From a bacterium (GTDB taxonomy: Bacteria; Spirochaetota; UBA4802; UBA5550), in NCBI GenBank assembly GCA_024224995.1, contig JAAENB010000362.1, forward strand, positions 1 through 7,768: DNA of 7,768 nucleotides. The letters run 5' to 3'. Of this stretch, positions 1 through 5,903 are shown piece after piece; within the stretch, counting starts at the first letter, position 1, and the number at the start of each line of letters is the position of its first letter. The position numbers and the translations under genes were made by a program. The notes under the pieces are model-generated. The model saw nothing but the letters and a program-made list of their open reading frames with translations, searched no databases and had not been told where the DNA came from.

Positions 1-40
1 CGTTTTTCGGTATATTAAGACACGACCGACCCTGTATAGC

Positions 41-62
41 GGGGTGCGACCCCTGCGAGGGG
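41..62. repeat. Small hairpin with alternating G4/C4 runs
   Basis: GGGG and CCCC runs alternate with two copies of TGCGA: GGGG-TGCGA-CCCC-TGCGA-GGGG. The central C run (50-53) can pair with either the left G run (41-44) or the right one (59-62), giving two mutually exclusive 4-bp hairpins with identical 5-nt loops. It lies just left of the larger palindromic element and may be part of the same repeat. Function unknown. No T-tract follows on the plus strand, so it is not a standard terminator. Confidence 0.4.
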
Positions 63-74
63 AAAAAATACGTC

Positions 75-215
75 AGAAACTAAATAGTATTGCGATCTGC
101 ATCTGGCCTGGAAGTATCCCTCTTCTAAATGTGAGGACTGTGTGAGCGGAGCGAGTTCCGCAGCATTTAGAAGAGGGATGCTTCCAGGCCCGCTCACTTG
201 CACAATTTAGTTTCT
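75..215. repeat. Large imperfect palindromic element (MITE- or REP-like)
   Basis: The core is an inverted repeat of 27 bp: 105-131 pairs with 164-190 with one mismatch (T115 against G180), which in RNA is a G-U wobble, so the transcript could form an unbroken 27-bp stem. The 32-nt centre holds a second small hairpin, GCGGA (146-150) with TCCGC (157-161). Outside the core, AGAAACTAAAT (75-85) pairs exactly with ATTTAGTTTCT (205-215). Nested arms of this size in a gene-free stretch suggest a dispersed palindromic element or the remnant of a small non-autonomous mobile element. No flanking target duplication and no T-tract are evident. It ends about 20 bp upstream of the promoter of the EndoQ-helicase gene, so it could also affect that gene's expression. 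Family not recognised. Confidence 0.7.
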
Positions 216-235
216 TGAGAGAGCTAACAAAGAGG

Positions 236-263
236 TTGACAGGTTTTTGCTCTTTTTTAAACT
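236..263 (+). promoter_or_regulatory. Promoter for the EndoQ-helicase fusion gene
   Basis: A perfect -35 box TTGACA lies at 236-241. The best-spaced -10 is TAAACT at 258-263 (16-bp spacer, 4 of 6 matches). TATAAA at 263-268 matches better but sits 21 bp from the -35, which is too far. Transcription would start near 270, giving a leader of about 40 nt. The ribosome binding site GGAGAG at 298-303 is 5 nt before the ATG at 309. Confidence 0.5.
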
Positions 264-308
264 ATAAAACACAGGTACAAGGTGCAAGTGCCGGTCCGGA
301 GAGATATC

Positions 309-3300
309 ATGAAATATATTACCGATTTCCACATTCATTCCCATTATTCTATGGCTACCAGCAAGAAACTTATTCCCGAATACCTGGAATACTGGGCCCG
401 TTTAAAAGGGATTAATGTTGTTGGTACCGGGGATTGTGTCCATCCCGGGTGGCTCTCGGAGCTCAAGGAAAAGCTGGAACCCGCAGAAAACGGGCTTTTC
501 CGCCTTAAACAGGAATTCCGCTTGCCCGAATCCCTGGCCCTGGACAAACAGAGTAATCCTGCTATTCCCCGGGAGATCTTCTTTATGCTCACCGGTGAGG
601 TCAGCAGTATCTACAAAAAGAACGATAAGGTCCGAAAAGTTCATAATGTGACAGTATTTCCCGATTTTGAGTCTGCGGAAAAGCTCAGTAACCGTCTCGA
701 CAAAATCGGGAATATCCGCTCCGACGGAAGACCTATCCTGGGGCTCGATTCTAAGATCCTGCTGGAAATGGTCCTTGAAAGTGCCGATTCCGCCTTCATT
801 ATTCCGGCTCACATCTGGACTCCCTGGTTCTCTGTTCTGGGTTCCAAATCGGGGTTCGATACCATTGAAGAATGCTATGAAGACTTAACCCAATATATCT
901 TTGCCGTTGAAACCGGGCTTTCCAGTGATCCGGCCATGAACTGGGCCTGTTCTTTCCTGGACCGCTTTAAACTTGTCTCCAACTCCGATGCTCATTCCCC
1001 GGAAAAACTGGGCCGCGAAGCCAATCTTTTTGATGCCGAACTGAGTTTCCAGGGCATTTATTCCTCCCTTAAAGGAGATTCGGGCTTCCTTGGTACGGTT
1101 GAGTTCTTCCCCCAGGAAGGGAAATATTTTTTCGACGGCCATCGCAAGTGCGATATTATCTGGGACCCCGTGGAAACTATCCGGCACCAGGGTATTTGCC
1201 CGGTTTGCGGAAACCCCGTTACCAGGGGCGTTATGTACCGGGTCGCGGAACTTGCCGACCGCTCCGTTCTTGAAGAGGCTCCTAACCGCTGCGATTTCTA
1301 TTCCATTACCCAGCTTCCCGATCTTCTGGCCGAAATCAACCGGGTAAAAAGCAGTAAAACCAAAAAGATCCAGCACGAATACCACCGGCTTATTTCCGGC
1401 CTGGGATCGGAATTTCACCTGCTTCTCTTTGCCGATTTAAAAGAAATTGAACAGGTCGGGGGAGAGCTCCTGGCCGAAGGTATCCGCAGGCTCCGGAATG
1501 GCTCCGTTATTATCAACGAGGGTTTTGACGGTGAATTCGGCAGAATTAAAGCGTTCAGCGAAGATGAACTGGACTCCTTTTCGGGAAATTCTCTCTTTGC
1601 CATGCCGGCGGCCCCCGCAAAGGAAATCCCCTCCGGTGAGGAAGAAAAAGGTTATTCCATTAAGTTTAATGTTGCCGAGTTCCAGGCTCTGAACCGGGCT
1701 CTTCGGCTCCGCTCAGAGTCCGGGGGAACCTCGGAGATTGGGGGGACTTCGGAGAGTTTGGCGGGAAATGAGGTGGTTTCTTCTATTAAACAGGATTCTT
1801 CTGCTGAGTCTTCTATCACACCTGACGATTCTTCTTCTGATCCTGCCGGCGAACAGGCTCATTTTCCCGGGGTTTATCCCGATGGCGGTTTTACCGGTTC
1901 GCCTGAGCAGTTTCTGGGTATTGAACATGGTGCCGGGCCCTGTATGGTTATTGCCGGTCCCGGTTCAGGGAAAACCCGGGTTCTTACGGAGCGGATTGCC
2001 TGGCTTATTAATAAAAATAATATCGCTCCTGAGAATATTCTTGCTGTGACTTTTTCAAACAAAGCTGCCGGAGAGATCCGGGACCGGGTTAACAAGCGTG
2101 TTTCCGCTCCCGGGCTTACGATTTCCACGTTCCATGCTTTTGGGCTTTCTATCTTACAGGAACGCTATGCCGAAGTTGGCCGGGAGAAAGATTTTTATAT
2201 TATTGATGACGATGAAAAGCGGGAGATTATTTCTGAGTTTGTCCCGGACAAACGGAAGATTAATAAAACCATGAAGGCCATAGAAGCTTTTAAGCAGGGC
2301 TCTGACGACTCCGAAGAGCTGCTTACTATTATTGAGCGTTACAATAATGAATTAAAAATGCGCAATGCCTTTGACCTCTCGGACCTGATCTTTCTGGCTG
2401 TTGAACTTCTGGCTAATGACCCCGATCTTACGGCCCTTTACCGCGAGCGTTTTTCCTGGATACTCATTGACGAATACCAGGATATTAACGCTATCCAGTA
2501 CCGGCTTATCCGTTTCCTTGCCCATGAAGAAGATGCTAATATCTTTGTTATCGGCGATCCGGACCAGGCTATTTACGGGTTCCGCGGCTCCGATGTTCGC
2601 TATATCGATATTTTTAAAAAGGACTTTCCGTTATTTAAAGAGATCCGTTTAACCAGGAGTTACCGGTGTCCGGCCCCGGTGCTGAAGGTTGCCGGACAGG
2701 TTTTGAATAAAGAAAAATTTCTCGCCGGCAAGCCCCATGATCTGAAGGTGAATATCAGTGAAATGAGTACGGGCAAGAGCGAGGCCGATTGGATTGCCGC
2801 CCAGGTGGAAAAGATGATTGGCGGGGTGCGGAGTTTTTCCATGGACAGCGGTATGAGTGACGGGGCCGCCTATGATGAGAACATGGGTTTTTCCGATTTT
2901 TGCGTCCTTTGCCGCTCCGCTTTTATGTTTGATCTTTTTGTTGAGGCTTTTAATAATCACGGCATTGCCTACCAGGTTATCGGTTCCGAGCCTTTTTATA
3001 TGAAAGAGCCCTTTGCGTCTGCTATCAGCATTCTTCGTAATACCTATTACAAGAGTTCCCTTGAAGATATTTCTCTTGATGCGGTTTCCGCAGACATCGT
3101 AGACATGATTGTTCACGGTGAACCCGTGGTTAACCCGCTTAAAGCCATCCTGGCACATAACGGGGCCGAAGAGGCCGACCTTAAACGGATGGAGCGTTTT
3201 GCCCATGACTTCGACAACGACTATGATGAATTTTTCCGGCGCCTGGTCCTTCGCCAGGGCGTTGACGATTTCGACCCCCGGGCCGAAGCGGTTTCCATTA

Positions 3301-3626
3301 TGACTATCCACGCTTCAAAAGGCCTTGAATTTAACACGGTCTTCATCCCCGGCTGCGAAGAAGGGATTATTCCCTTTTCCCTCTTCGGCAAGCCCGAAGA
3401 TAAAGAACGGGAGGAAGAGGAACGGCTTTTTTACGTGGGTATTACCCGTACCGAGAAAAATCTCTTTTTGACGCATGCGAAGAAGAGATTGTATAAGGGG
3501 AGGGTGCTTGAGAATGAACGGAGTTCATTTTTGGATCGGTTGGAGAAAGATCTGTTGGAGATTGGGAAGCGGAAGGAGAGGGCGAGACCGGTTAAGGATG
3601 AGGCGCAGTTGAGCCTTTTTGGGTGA
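309..3626 (+). CDS. Endonuclease Q-like PHP nuclease fused to UvrD-family helicase
   Basis: The product has 1105 residues and is probably a cytoplasmic DNA repair enzyme. Residues 1-415 resemble endonuclease Q (TIGR00375 family), which nicks 5' of uracil, hypoxanthine, xanthine and abasic sites. Visible motifs are H8-x-H10, GTGD (39-42) with H45, E97, H112, PAHIWTPWF (166-174), SNSDAHS (224-230) with LGREAN, a CPVCG knuckle (297-301) with C281 and C328 as possible further zinc ligands, GSEF (366-369) and EGFDGEFG (404-411). Residues 465-515 are a Ser/Gly-rich linker. Residues 530-1070 are an SF1A helicase: PEQ (532-534), Walker A GPGSGKT (550-556), TFSNKAA (581-587), STFHAFG (606-612), DEYQD (721-725), GDPDQAIYGFRG (749-760), SYR (784-786), TIHASKGLEF (999-1008) and RLFYVGITR (1039-1047). 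All key ATPase residues are intact. Only about 85 residues occupy the 2B position before motif V, fewer than in PcrA/UvrD. The C-terminus QLSLFG matches the beta-clamp motif. The start at 309 is chosen for its GGAGAG ribosome site; an in-frame GTG at 282 lacks one. Helicase assignment is near certain; the EndoQ assignment rests on motifs recalled from the family. Confidence 0.92.
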   Translation: MKYITDFHIHSHYSMATSKKLIPEYLEYWARLKGINVVGTGDCVHPGWLSELKEKLEPAENGLFRLKQEFRLPESLALDKQSNPAIPREIFFMLTGEVSSIYKKNDKVRKVHNVTVFPDFESAEKLSNRLDKIGNIRSDGRPILGLDSKILLEMVLESADSAFIIPAHIWTPWFSVLGSKSGFDTIEECYEDLTQYIFAVETGLSSDPAMNWACSFLDRFKLVSNSDAHSPEKLGREANLFDAELSFQGIYSSLKGDSGFLGTVEFFPQEGKYFFDGHRKCDIIWDPVETIRHQGICPVCGNPVTRGVMYRVAELADRSVLEEAPNRCDFYSITQLPDLLAEINRVKSSKTKKIQHEYHRLISGLGSEFHLLLFADLKEIEQVGGELLAEGIRRLRNGSVIINEGFDGEFGRIKAFSEDELDSFSGNSLFAMPAAPAKEIPSGEEEKGYSIKFNVAEFQALNRALRLRSESGGTSEIGGTSESLAGNEVVSSIKQDSSAESSITPDDSSSDPAGEQAHFPGVYPDGGFTGSPEQFLGIEHGAGPCMVIAGPGSGKTRVLTERIAWLINKNNIAPENILAVTFSNKAAGEIRDRVNKRVSAPGLTISTFHAFGLSILQERYAEVGREKDFYIIDDDEKREIISEFVPDKRKINKTMKAIEAFKQGSDDSEELLTIIERYNNELKMRNAFDLSDLIFLAVELLANDPDLTALYRERFSWILIDEYQDINAIQYRLIRFLAHEEDANIFVIGDPDQAIYGFRGSDVRYIDIFKKDFPLFKEIRLTRSYRCPAPVLKVAGQVLNKEKFLAGKPHDLKVNISEMSTGKSEADWIAAQVEKMIGGVRSFSMDSGMSDGAAYDENMGFSDFCVLCRSAFMFDLFVEAFNNHGIAYQVIGSEPFYMKEPFASAISILRNTYYKSSLEDISLDAVSADIVDMIVHGEPVVNPLKAILAHNGAEEADLKRMERFAHDFDNDYDEFFRRLVLRQGVDDFDPRAEAVSIMTIHASKGLEFNTVFIPGCEEGIIPFSLFGKPEDKEREEEERLFYVGITRTEKNLFLTHAKKRLYKGRVLENERSSFLDRLEKDLLEIGKRKERARPVKDEAQLSLFG
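1722..1754 (+). repeat. Tandem GGTSE repeat in the interdomain linker
   Basis: Two 15-nt copies (1722-1736 and 1740-1754), separated by ATT, match at 13 of 15 positions and encode GGTSE-I-GGTSE (residues 472-482). They lie in the Ser-rich low-complexity linker between the EndoQ-like and helicase halves. This is probably a small slippage duplication that lengthens a flexible tether. Confidence 0.6.
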
Positions 3627-3658
3627 GGAGCTGATTTTATAAAAACAGTATAATTAAC

Positions 3659-3701
3659 TTGACATTTACACAGCTCTTTGTGTATCTTGTTGTGTAGGAG
3701 G
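3659..3701 (+). promoter_or_regulatory. vapBC promoter, operator half-sites and ribosome site
   Basis: The -35 TTGACA (3659-3664) and -10 TATCTT (3683-3688) are 18 bp apart. TACACA at 3667-3672 and TGTGTA at 3679-3684 form a 6-bp inverted repeat with a 6-bp spacer, lying between and over the promoter boxes. A third half-site, TGTGTA at 3691-3696, follows at exactly the same 12-bp step. AGGAGG (3696-3701) is a strong ribosome site 6 nt before the vapB ATG. VapB-type antitoxins usually repress their own promoter, alone or with VapC, so these half-sites are the likely operator. Confidence 0.65.
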
Positions 3702-3707
3702 TCGTCT

Positions 3708-3905
3708 ATGGCTACTAATTTAGCAATTGATGATACATTGATTTCTGAAGCTCAGAAAATCGGTAATCATAAAACAAAAAAGTCAGCTGTGACTGAAGCG
3801 CTTAAGGAGTATATTCAGCGACATAAACAGCTTGAAGTGATTGATTTGTTTGATTCTATTGAATACGATGATGACTATAATTATAAAGCTAAAAGGACTC
3901 GTTAG
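3708..3905 (+). CDS. vapB: VapB-type antitoxin
   Basis: A 65-residue antitoxin that would neutralise the VapC toxin encoded immediately downstream and repress its own promoter. The N-terminus MATNLAIDDTLI forms the DNA-binding beta strand, followed by helices over residues 10-40 with the conserved-looking segment HKTKKSAVTEALKEYI (21-36), typical of VapB antitoxins of the ribbon-helix-helix type. The C-terminal tail from about residue 42 is acidic (EYDDDYN) and then basic (KAKRTR); in this family that end wraps around the toxin and inserts a basic residue into its active site. The ATG at 3708 is chosen because AGGAGG lies just upstream; an earlier TTG at 3678 falls inside the promoter. Its TAG stop overlaps the vapC GTG start by one base. 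The cassette is strongly AT-rich (roughly a quarter to a third GC in sampled lines), unlike its neighbours, which suggests horizontal acquisition. Confidence 0.88.
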   Translation: MATNLAIDDTLISEAQKIGNHKTKKSAVTEALKEYIQRHKQLEVIDLFDSIEYDDDYNYKAKRTR

Positions 3906-4330
3906 TGAAAATTTTGGTTGATACTTCGATTTGGTCCCTGGCTTTTAGAAGGAAGAAGGGGACGCGTAGTAAGCTTGAAACTCAAATTCTTCAGGAATTA
4001 GTAGAACTTATAAATGAAACCAGGGCTGTTATTATTGGTCCAATCAGGCAAGAGATTTTATCCGGAATTTCTAATATGTCTCAGTTTAATCTTCTTAAAC
4101 AAAAGCTTAATACTTTTGATGATTTTCCTATTGTTTTTTCAGATTATGAATTAGCCGCTGAATTTTATAATGATTGCAGGAAAAATGGTATTCAAGGTTC
4201 TCATATTGATTTTTTGATCTGTGCTATTGCTGCAAATAATGATATGCCCATATTTACCAGTGACAAAGATTTTACGAATTATTCTAAATATCTTGATATC
4301 CGACTCCATTCTCCTCGACATTCCAAATAG
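3905..4330 (+). CDS. vapC: VapC-type PIN-domain ribonuclease toxin
   Basis: A 141-residue PIN-domain protein and the toxin of the pair with vapB. VapC toxins are Mg-dependent ribonucleases that cut tRNA or rRNA and stop translation; the target here cannot be read from sequence. The four acidic PIN residues are visible: D6 in LVDTSIW, E50 in GPIRQEILSG, D102 in SHIDFLICAIA, and D120 in TSDKDF, with D122 nearby. Length is normal and no disruption is visible, so the toxin is probably active. Translation starts at GTG 3905, one base overlapping the vapB stop (TAGTG), with AAGGA at 3893-3897 as ribosome site. This arrangement favours coupled expression with the antitoxin first. An intrinsic terminator follows within 15 bp, so the cassette is a self-contained unit. 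The same low GC as vapB marks it as likely acquired DNA. Confidence 0.92.
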   Translation: MKILVDTSIWSLAFRRKKGTRSKLETQILQELVELINETRAVIIGPIRQEILSGISNMSQFNLLKQKLNTFDDFPIVFSDYELAAEFYNDCRKNGIQGSHIDFLICAIAANNDMPIFTSDKDFTNYSKYLDIRLHSPRHSK

Positions 4331-4342
4331 TTTTTTTCTGAC

Positions 4343-4366
4343 CCGGTTAACTGAACTGGATTTTTT
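4343..4366 (+). terminator. Rho-independent terminator after vapC
   Basis: CCGGTT (4343-4348) pairs with AACTGG (4354-4359), six pairs including one G-U, around a 5-nt loop. One A and then six T residues (4361-4366) follow. It begins 12 bp after the vapC stop and separates the cassette from the convergent gene on the minus strand. Confidence 0.65.
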
Positions 4367-4416
4367 AGAACAAGCCAAAAGGACTTTCACCTTGCCCCCT
4401 TTCCCCCTGAACCTGC

Positions 4417-5679
4417 CTAATACACATCTACCGAACTCAAATCCCGGTTCTTAAAATGAACCTCCGCAATTTCCGCAAGAGCATCCCTGCCCAGTTTCCT
4501 GTAAGCCCCAACGAGGAGTTCAAAAGAAATCTCCCGGTAATCATCGCAGTCAAACCAGTGCAGTTCCCTGCCGAGAACCAGGGCAAAAGCGGGCTTGCCC
4601 TGATCAAGTTCCGCCCGGGCTTCTTTTATCCATTCCTGAACTTCAGGAGAGCGTTTATCATAGGCTTTGTAGCGGGATTCACTCTCTTTAGAGGAGCAGC
4701 GGGGATCGCCGGAATCGGGGGGAAGCGCAGGGCAGGTCCCGCCGATGTGTTCAACCCGTTCGGCATTTGCCAGGGGGAGGGGGCCGTCTTCTTTGAGGGC
4801 CAGGGAATCGGCATCGGCAAACCAGGCAAGAGCCGCTTTCAGGGCGAGGATTTTTGCAGTGGCTTTCTGGTATTTTATATATTCATTAACTTCATCGATC
4901 AGGACTTCACAGGCAGTGGTGCAGCCGGTGGAACCGGTTTCAGCGGAATCACGGGCATAGTTGCTTGCGATGAAGGACGGAAATTCAGCGGGGTCATCGT
5001 ACCATAAGCCGTAATGGAGGCCGTCGCTGTCTCCGGACATGATGGTGATAAATTCCGCAGGATCGCAGCGGTAACGGTAATGAAGACGGGGGTCGAGGCC
5101 ATCAAGGGGGGGAAGGAAGAGGCCGTTTGTTTCAAACCAGGCCATAATACCGGAGGGGCTTCTACCCAGGAATTCAAGGCCCCGGTGTTCCAGCTCGTTT
5201 AAGCTGCGGAGAAAAGCGGCAAAAACCGCCATGTGGCGGGGTAATTTTAAACCGAAAATTCCACGCATGTTTATGGCAATAAAATCAAAACTATCGAACG
5301 CTTTTTCCAGGGCATTCCTGCGCCGCTCATCATCTTCAGGAGAGGGCGAAAAAAGAGATTCTTCACAAACAAGTTCGTTAAATTCAAGGAATTCGTGAAG
5401 CGGGTTTTTCATGGCCTTTTTTAACGTACTCTCGTCGCGTAAAAGTTTACAACACTCACGTAATCTCTCAACCGCCGGGACGAGATCATCAGGCCGGTCC
5501 TTGTGAACGAGGATAATTTCCGTGGAATTAGTCTCGTAAGTGGAAGTATCATACAATTCAATTTCGGCAATTAAACCAACTGCGGGAAGAAAAACAGGAC
5601 CGTCCCAGCAGACGAATTTATGTCCCGGCAGATCAACAGGGAAAAGACTTGTAAATTCTTCAATATCCAGGTCTGTCAT
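4417..5679 (-). CDS. DUF2228/HPF1-like protein of unknown function
   Basis: A 420-residue soluble protein with no signal peptide or membrane segment. Two blocks resemble DUF2228, the family of eukaryotic Histone PARylation Factor 1: residues 199-233 (LHYRYRCDPAEF, then SGDSDGLHYGLWYDDP and EFP) and the C-terminus at 366-415 (GREL, GAYRKLGRDALAEI, VHFKNRD). This was judged by eye against a remembered human sequence. HPF1 completes the PARP active site with a glutamate. In the by-eye alignment that position, upstream of GREL, falls on K362-A364, so a catalytic Glu is not evident and the function may differ. An SMI1/KNR4 (SUKH)-like immunity or scaffold fold is the main alternative. Residues 146-183 contain a helical block, AVFAAFLRSL and LGRSPSGIMAWFE. 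The start is ATG 5679, 4 nt after GGAGG; an in-frame ATG at 5697 has no ribosome site. The gene is monocistronic, converges on vapC and is divergent from the DUF2167 gene. Family call moderately likely; role unknown. Confidence 0.85.
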   Translation of the reverse strand: MTDLDIEEFTSLFPVDLPGHKFVCWDGPVFLPAVGLIAEIELYDTSTYETNSTEIILVHKDRPDDLVPAVERLRECCKLLRDESTLKKAMKNPLHEFLEFNELVCEESLFSPSPEDDERRRNALEKAFDSFDFIAINMRGIFGLKLPRHMAVFAAFLRSLNELEHRGLEFLGRSPSGIMAWFETNGLFLPPLDGLDPRLHYRYRCDPAEFITIMSGDSDGLHYGLWYDDPAEFPSFIASNYARDSAETGSTGCTTACEVLIDEVNEYIKYQKATAKILALKAALAWFADADSLALKEDGPLPLANAERVEHIGGTCPALPPDSGDPRCSSKESESRYKAYDKRSPEVQEWIKEARAELDQGKPAFALVLGRELHWFDCDDYREISFELLVGAYRKLGRDALAEIAEVHFKNRDLSSVDVY

Positions 5680-5711
5680 AATTCCTCCGGGAAACATTTA
5701 ATAACAGGAGC

Positions 5712-5741
5712 ATGGTACCATAGACGGATAAAGTCTGTCAA
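5712..5741 (-). promoter_or_regulatory. Minus-strand promoter of the DUF2228-like gene
   Basis: Read on the minus strand, TTGACA lies at 5741-5736 and TACCAT at 5717-5712, with an 18-bp spacer. Transcription would start near 5705, leaving a leader of about 25 nt before the ATG at 5679. The -10 lies within a perfect 10-bp palindrome, ATGGTACCAT (5712-5721), which could be a protein-binding site. Confidence 0.5.
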
Positions 5742-5759
5742 GAAGTATGATAGTAGGTA

Positions 5760-5799
5760 CAAATTTGTCCCGGGACTTTTTTTTGTGCCCGGGAATTTG
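5760..5799. repeat. Stem-loop between two divergent promoters
   Basis: CAAATT (5760-5765) pairs with AATTTG (5794-5799), and CCCGGG (5769-5774) pairs with CCCGGG (5788-5793), with a 3-nt bulge and a 13-nt T-rich loop. The left CCCGGG is also the centre of a separate 10-bp palindrome, GTCCCGGGAC (5767-5776). It lies upstream of the -35 boxes of both flanking promoters, so it is more likely an operator for a dimeric regulator than a terminator. The regulator is unknown. Confidence 0.5.
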
Positions 5800-5802
5800 G
5801 AG

Positions 5803-5830
5803 TTGACATAATTGCCGGATTTTGTAGAAA
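5803..5830 (+). promoter_or_regulatory. Promoter of the DUF2167 operon
   Basis: TTGACA (5803-5808) and TAGAAA (5825-5830) are separated by 16 bp, with 4 of 6 matches in the -10. Transcription would start near 5837, giving a leader of about 67 nt. The ribosome site GAGGGAG (5888-5894) serves the ATG at 5904. Confidence 0.45.
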
Positions 5831-5903
5831 TTCATTTCGCCCCGGTCTGAGTACGTATCAATCAGTATATTTAATTCAATAATTTATGAGGGAGAATACT
5901 TAT

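Noticed and set aside
2..145. Open plus-strand frame from the window edge, possibly the tail of an upstream gene
   Set aside because: It has no start in the window, no recognisable protein similarity, and runs into the palindromic element; the small minus-strand frame at 15-203 likewise overlaps the palindrome. Cannot be supported as genes.
282..308. Upstream GTG start for the fusion gene
   Set aside because: It would add nine residues before the MKYITDFHIH start of the PHP domain, lacks a ribosome site, and covers the GGAGAG that serves the ATG at 309.
885..1418. 177-codon minus-strand open frame
   Set aside because: Lies wholly within the EndoQ-like coding region, with no ribosome site or motif noticed; a shadow of the real gene.
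2649..3311. 220-codon minus-strand open frame
   Set aside because: Lies within the helicase region opposite well-conserved motifs; a shadow frame.
3631..3648. Possible terminator after the fusion gene
   Set aside because: The A/T-rich inverted repeat has a mismatch, almost no loop and no T-tract; too weak to call.
4376..4395. Possible minus-strand terminator after the DUF2228-like gene
   Set aside because: Only a 4-bp AAGG/CCTT stem with a very short T run; not convincing.
4456..5007. 183-codon plus-strand open frame, glycine-rich
   Set aside because: Antisense to the DUF2228-like gene; its composition reflects the complementary codons and no ribosome site was seen.
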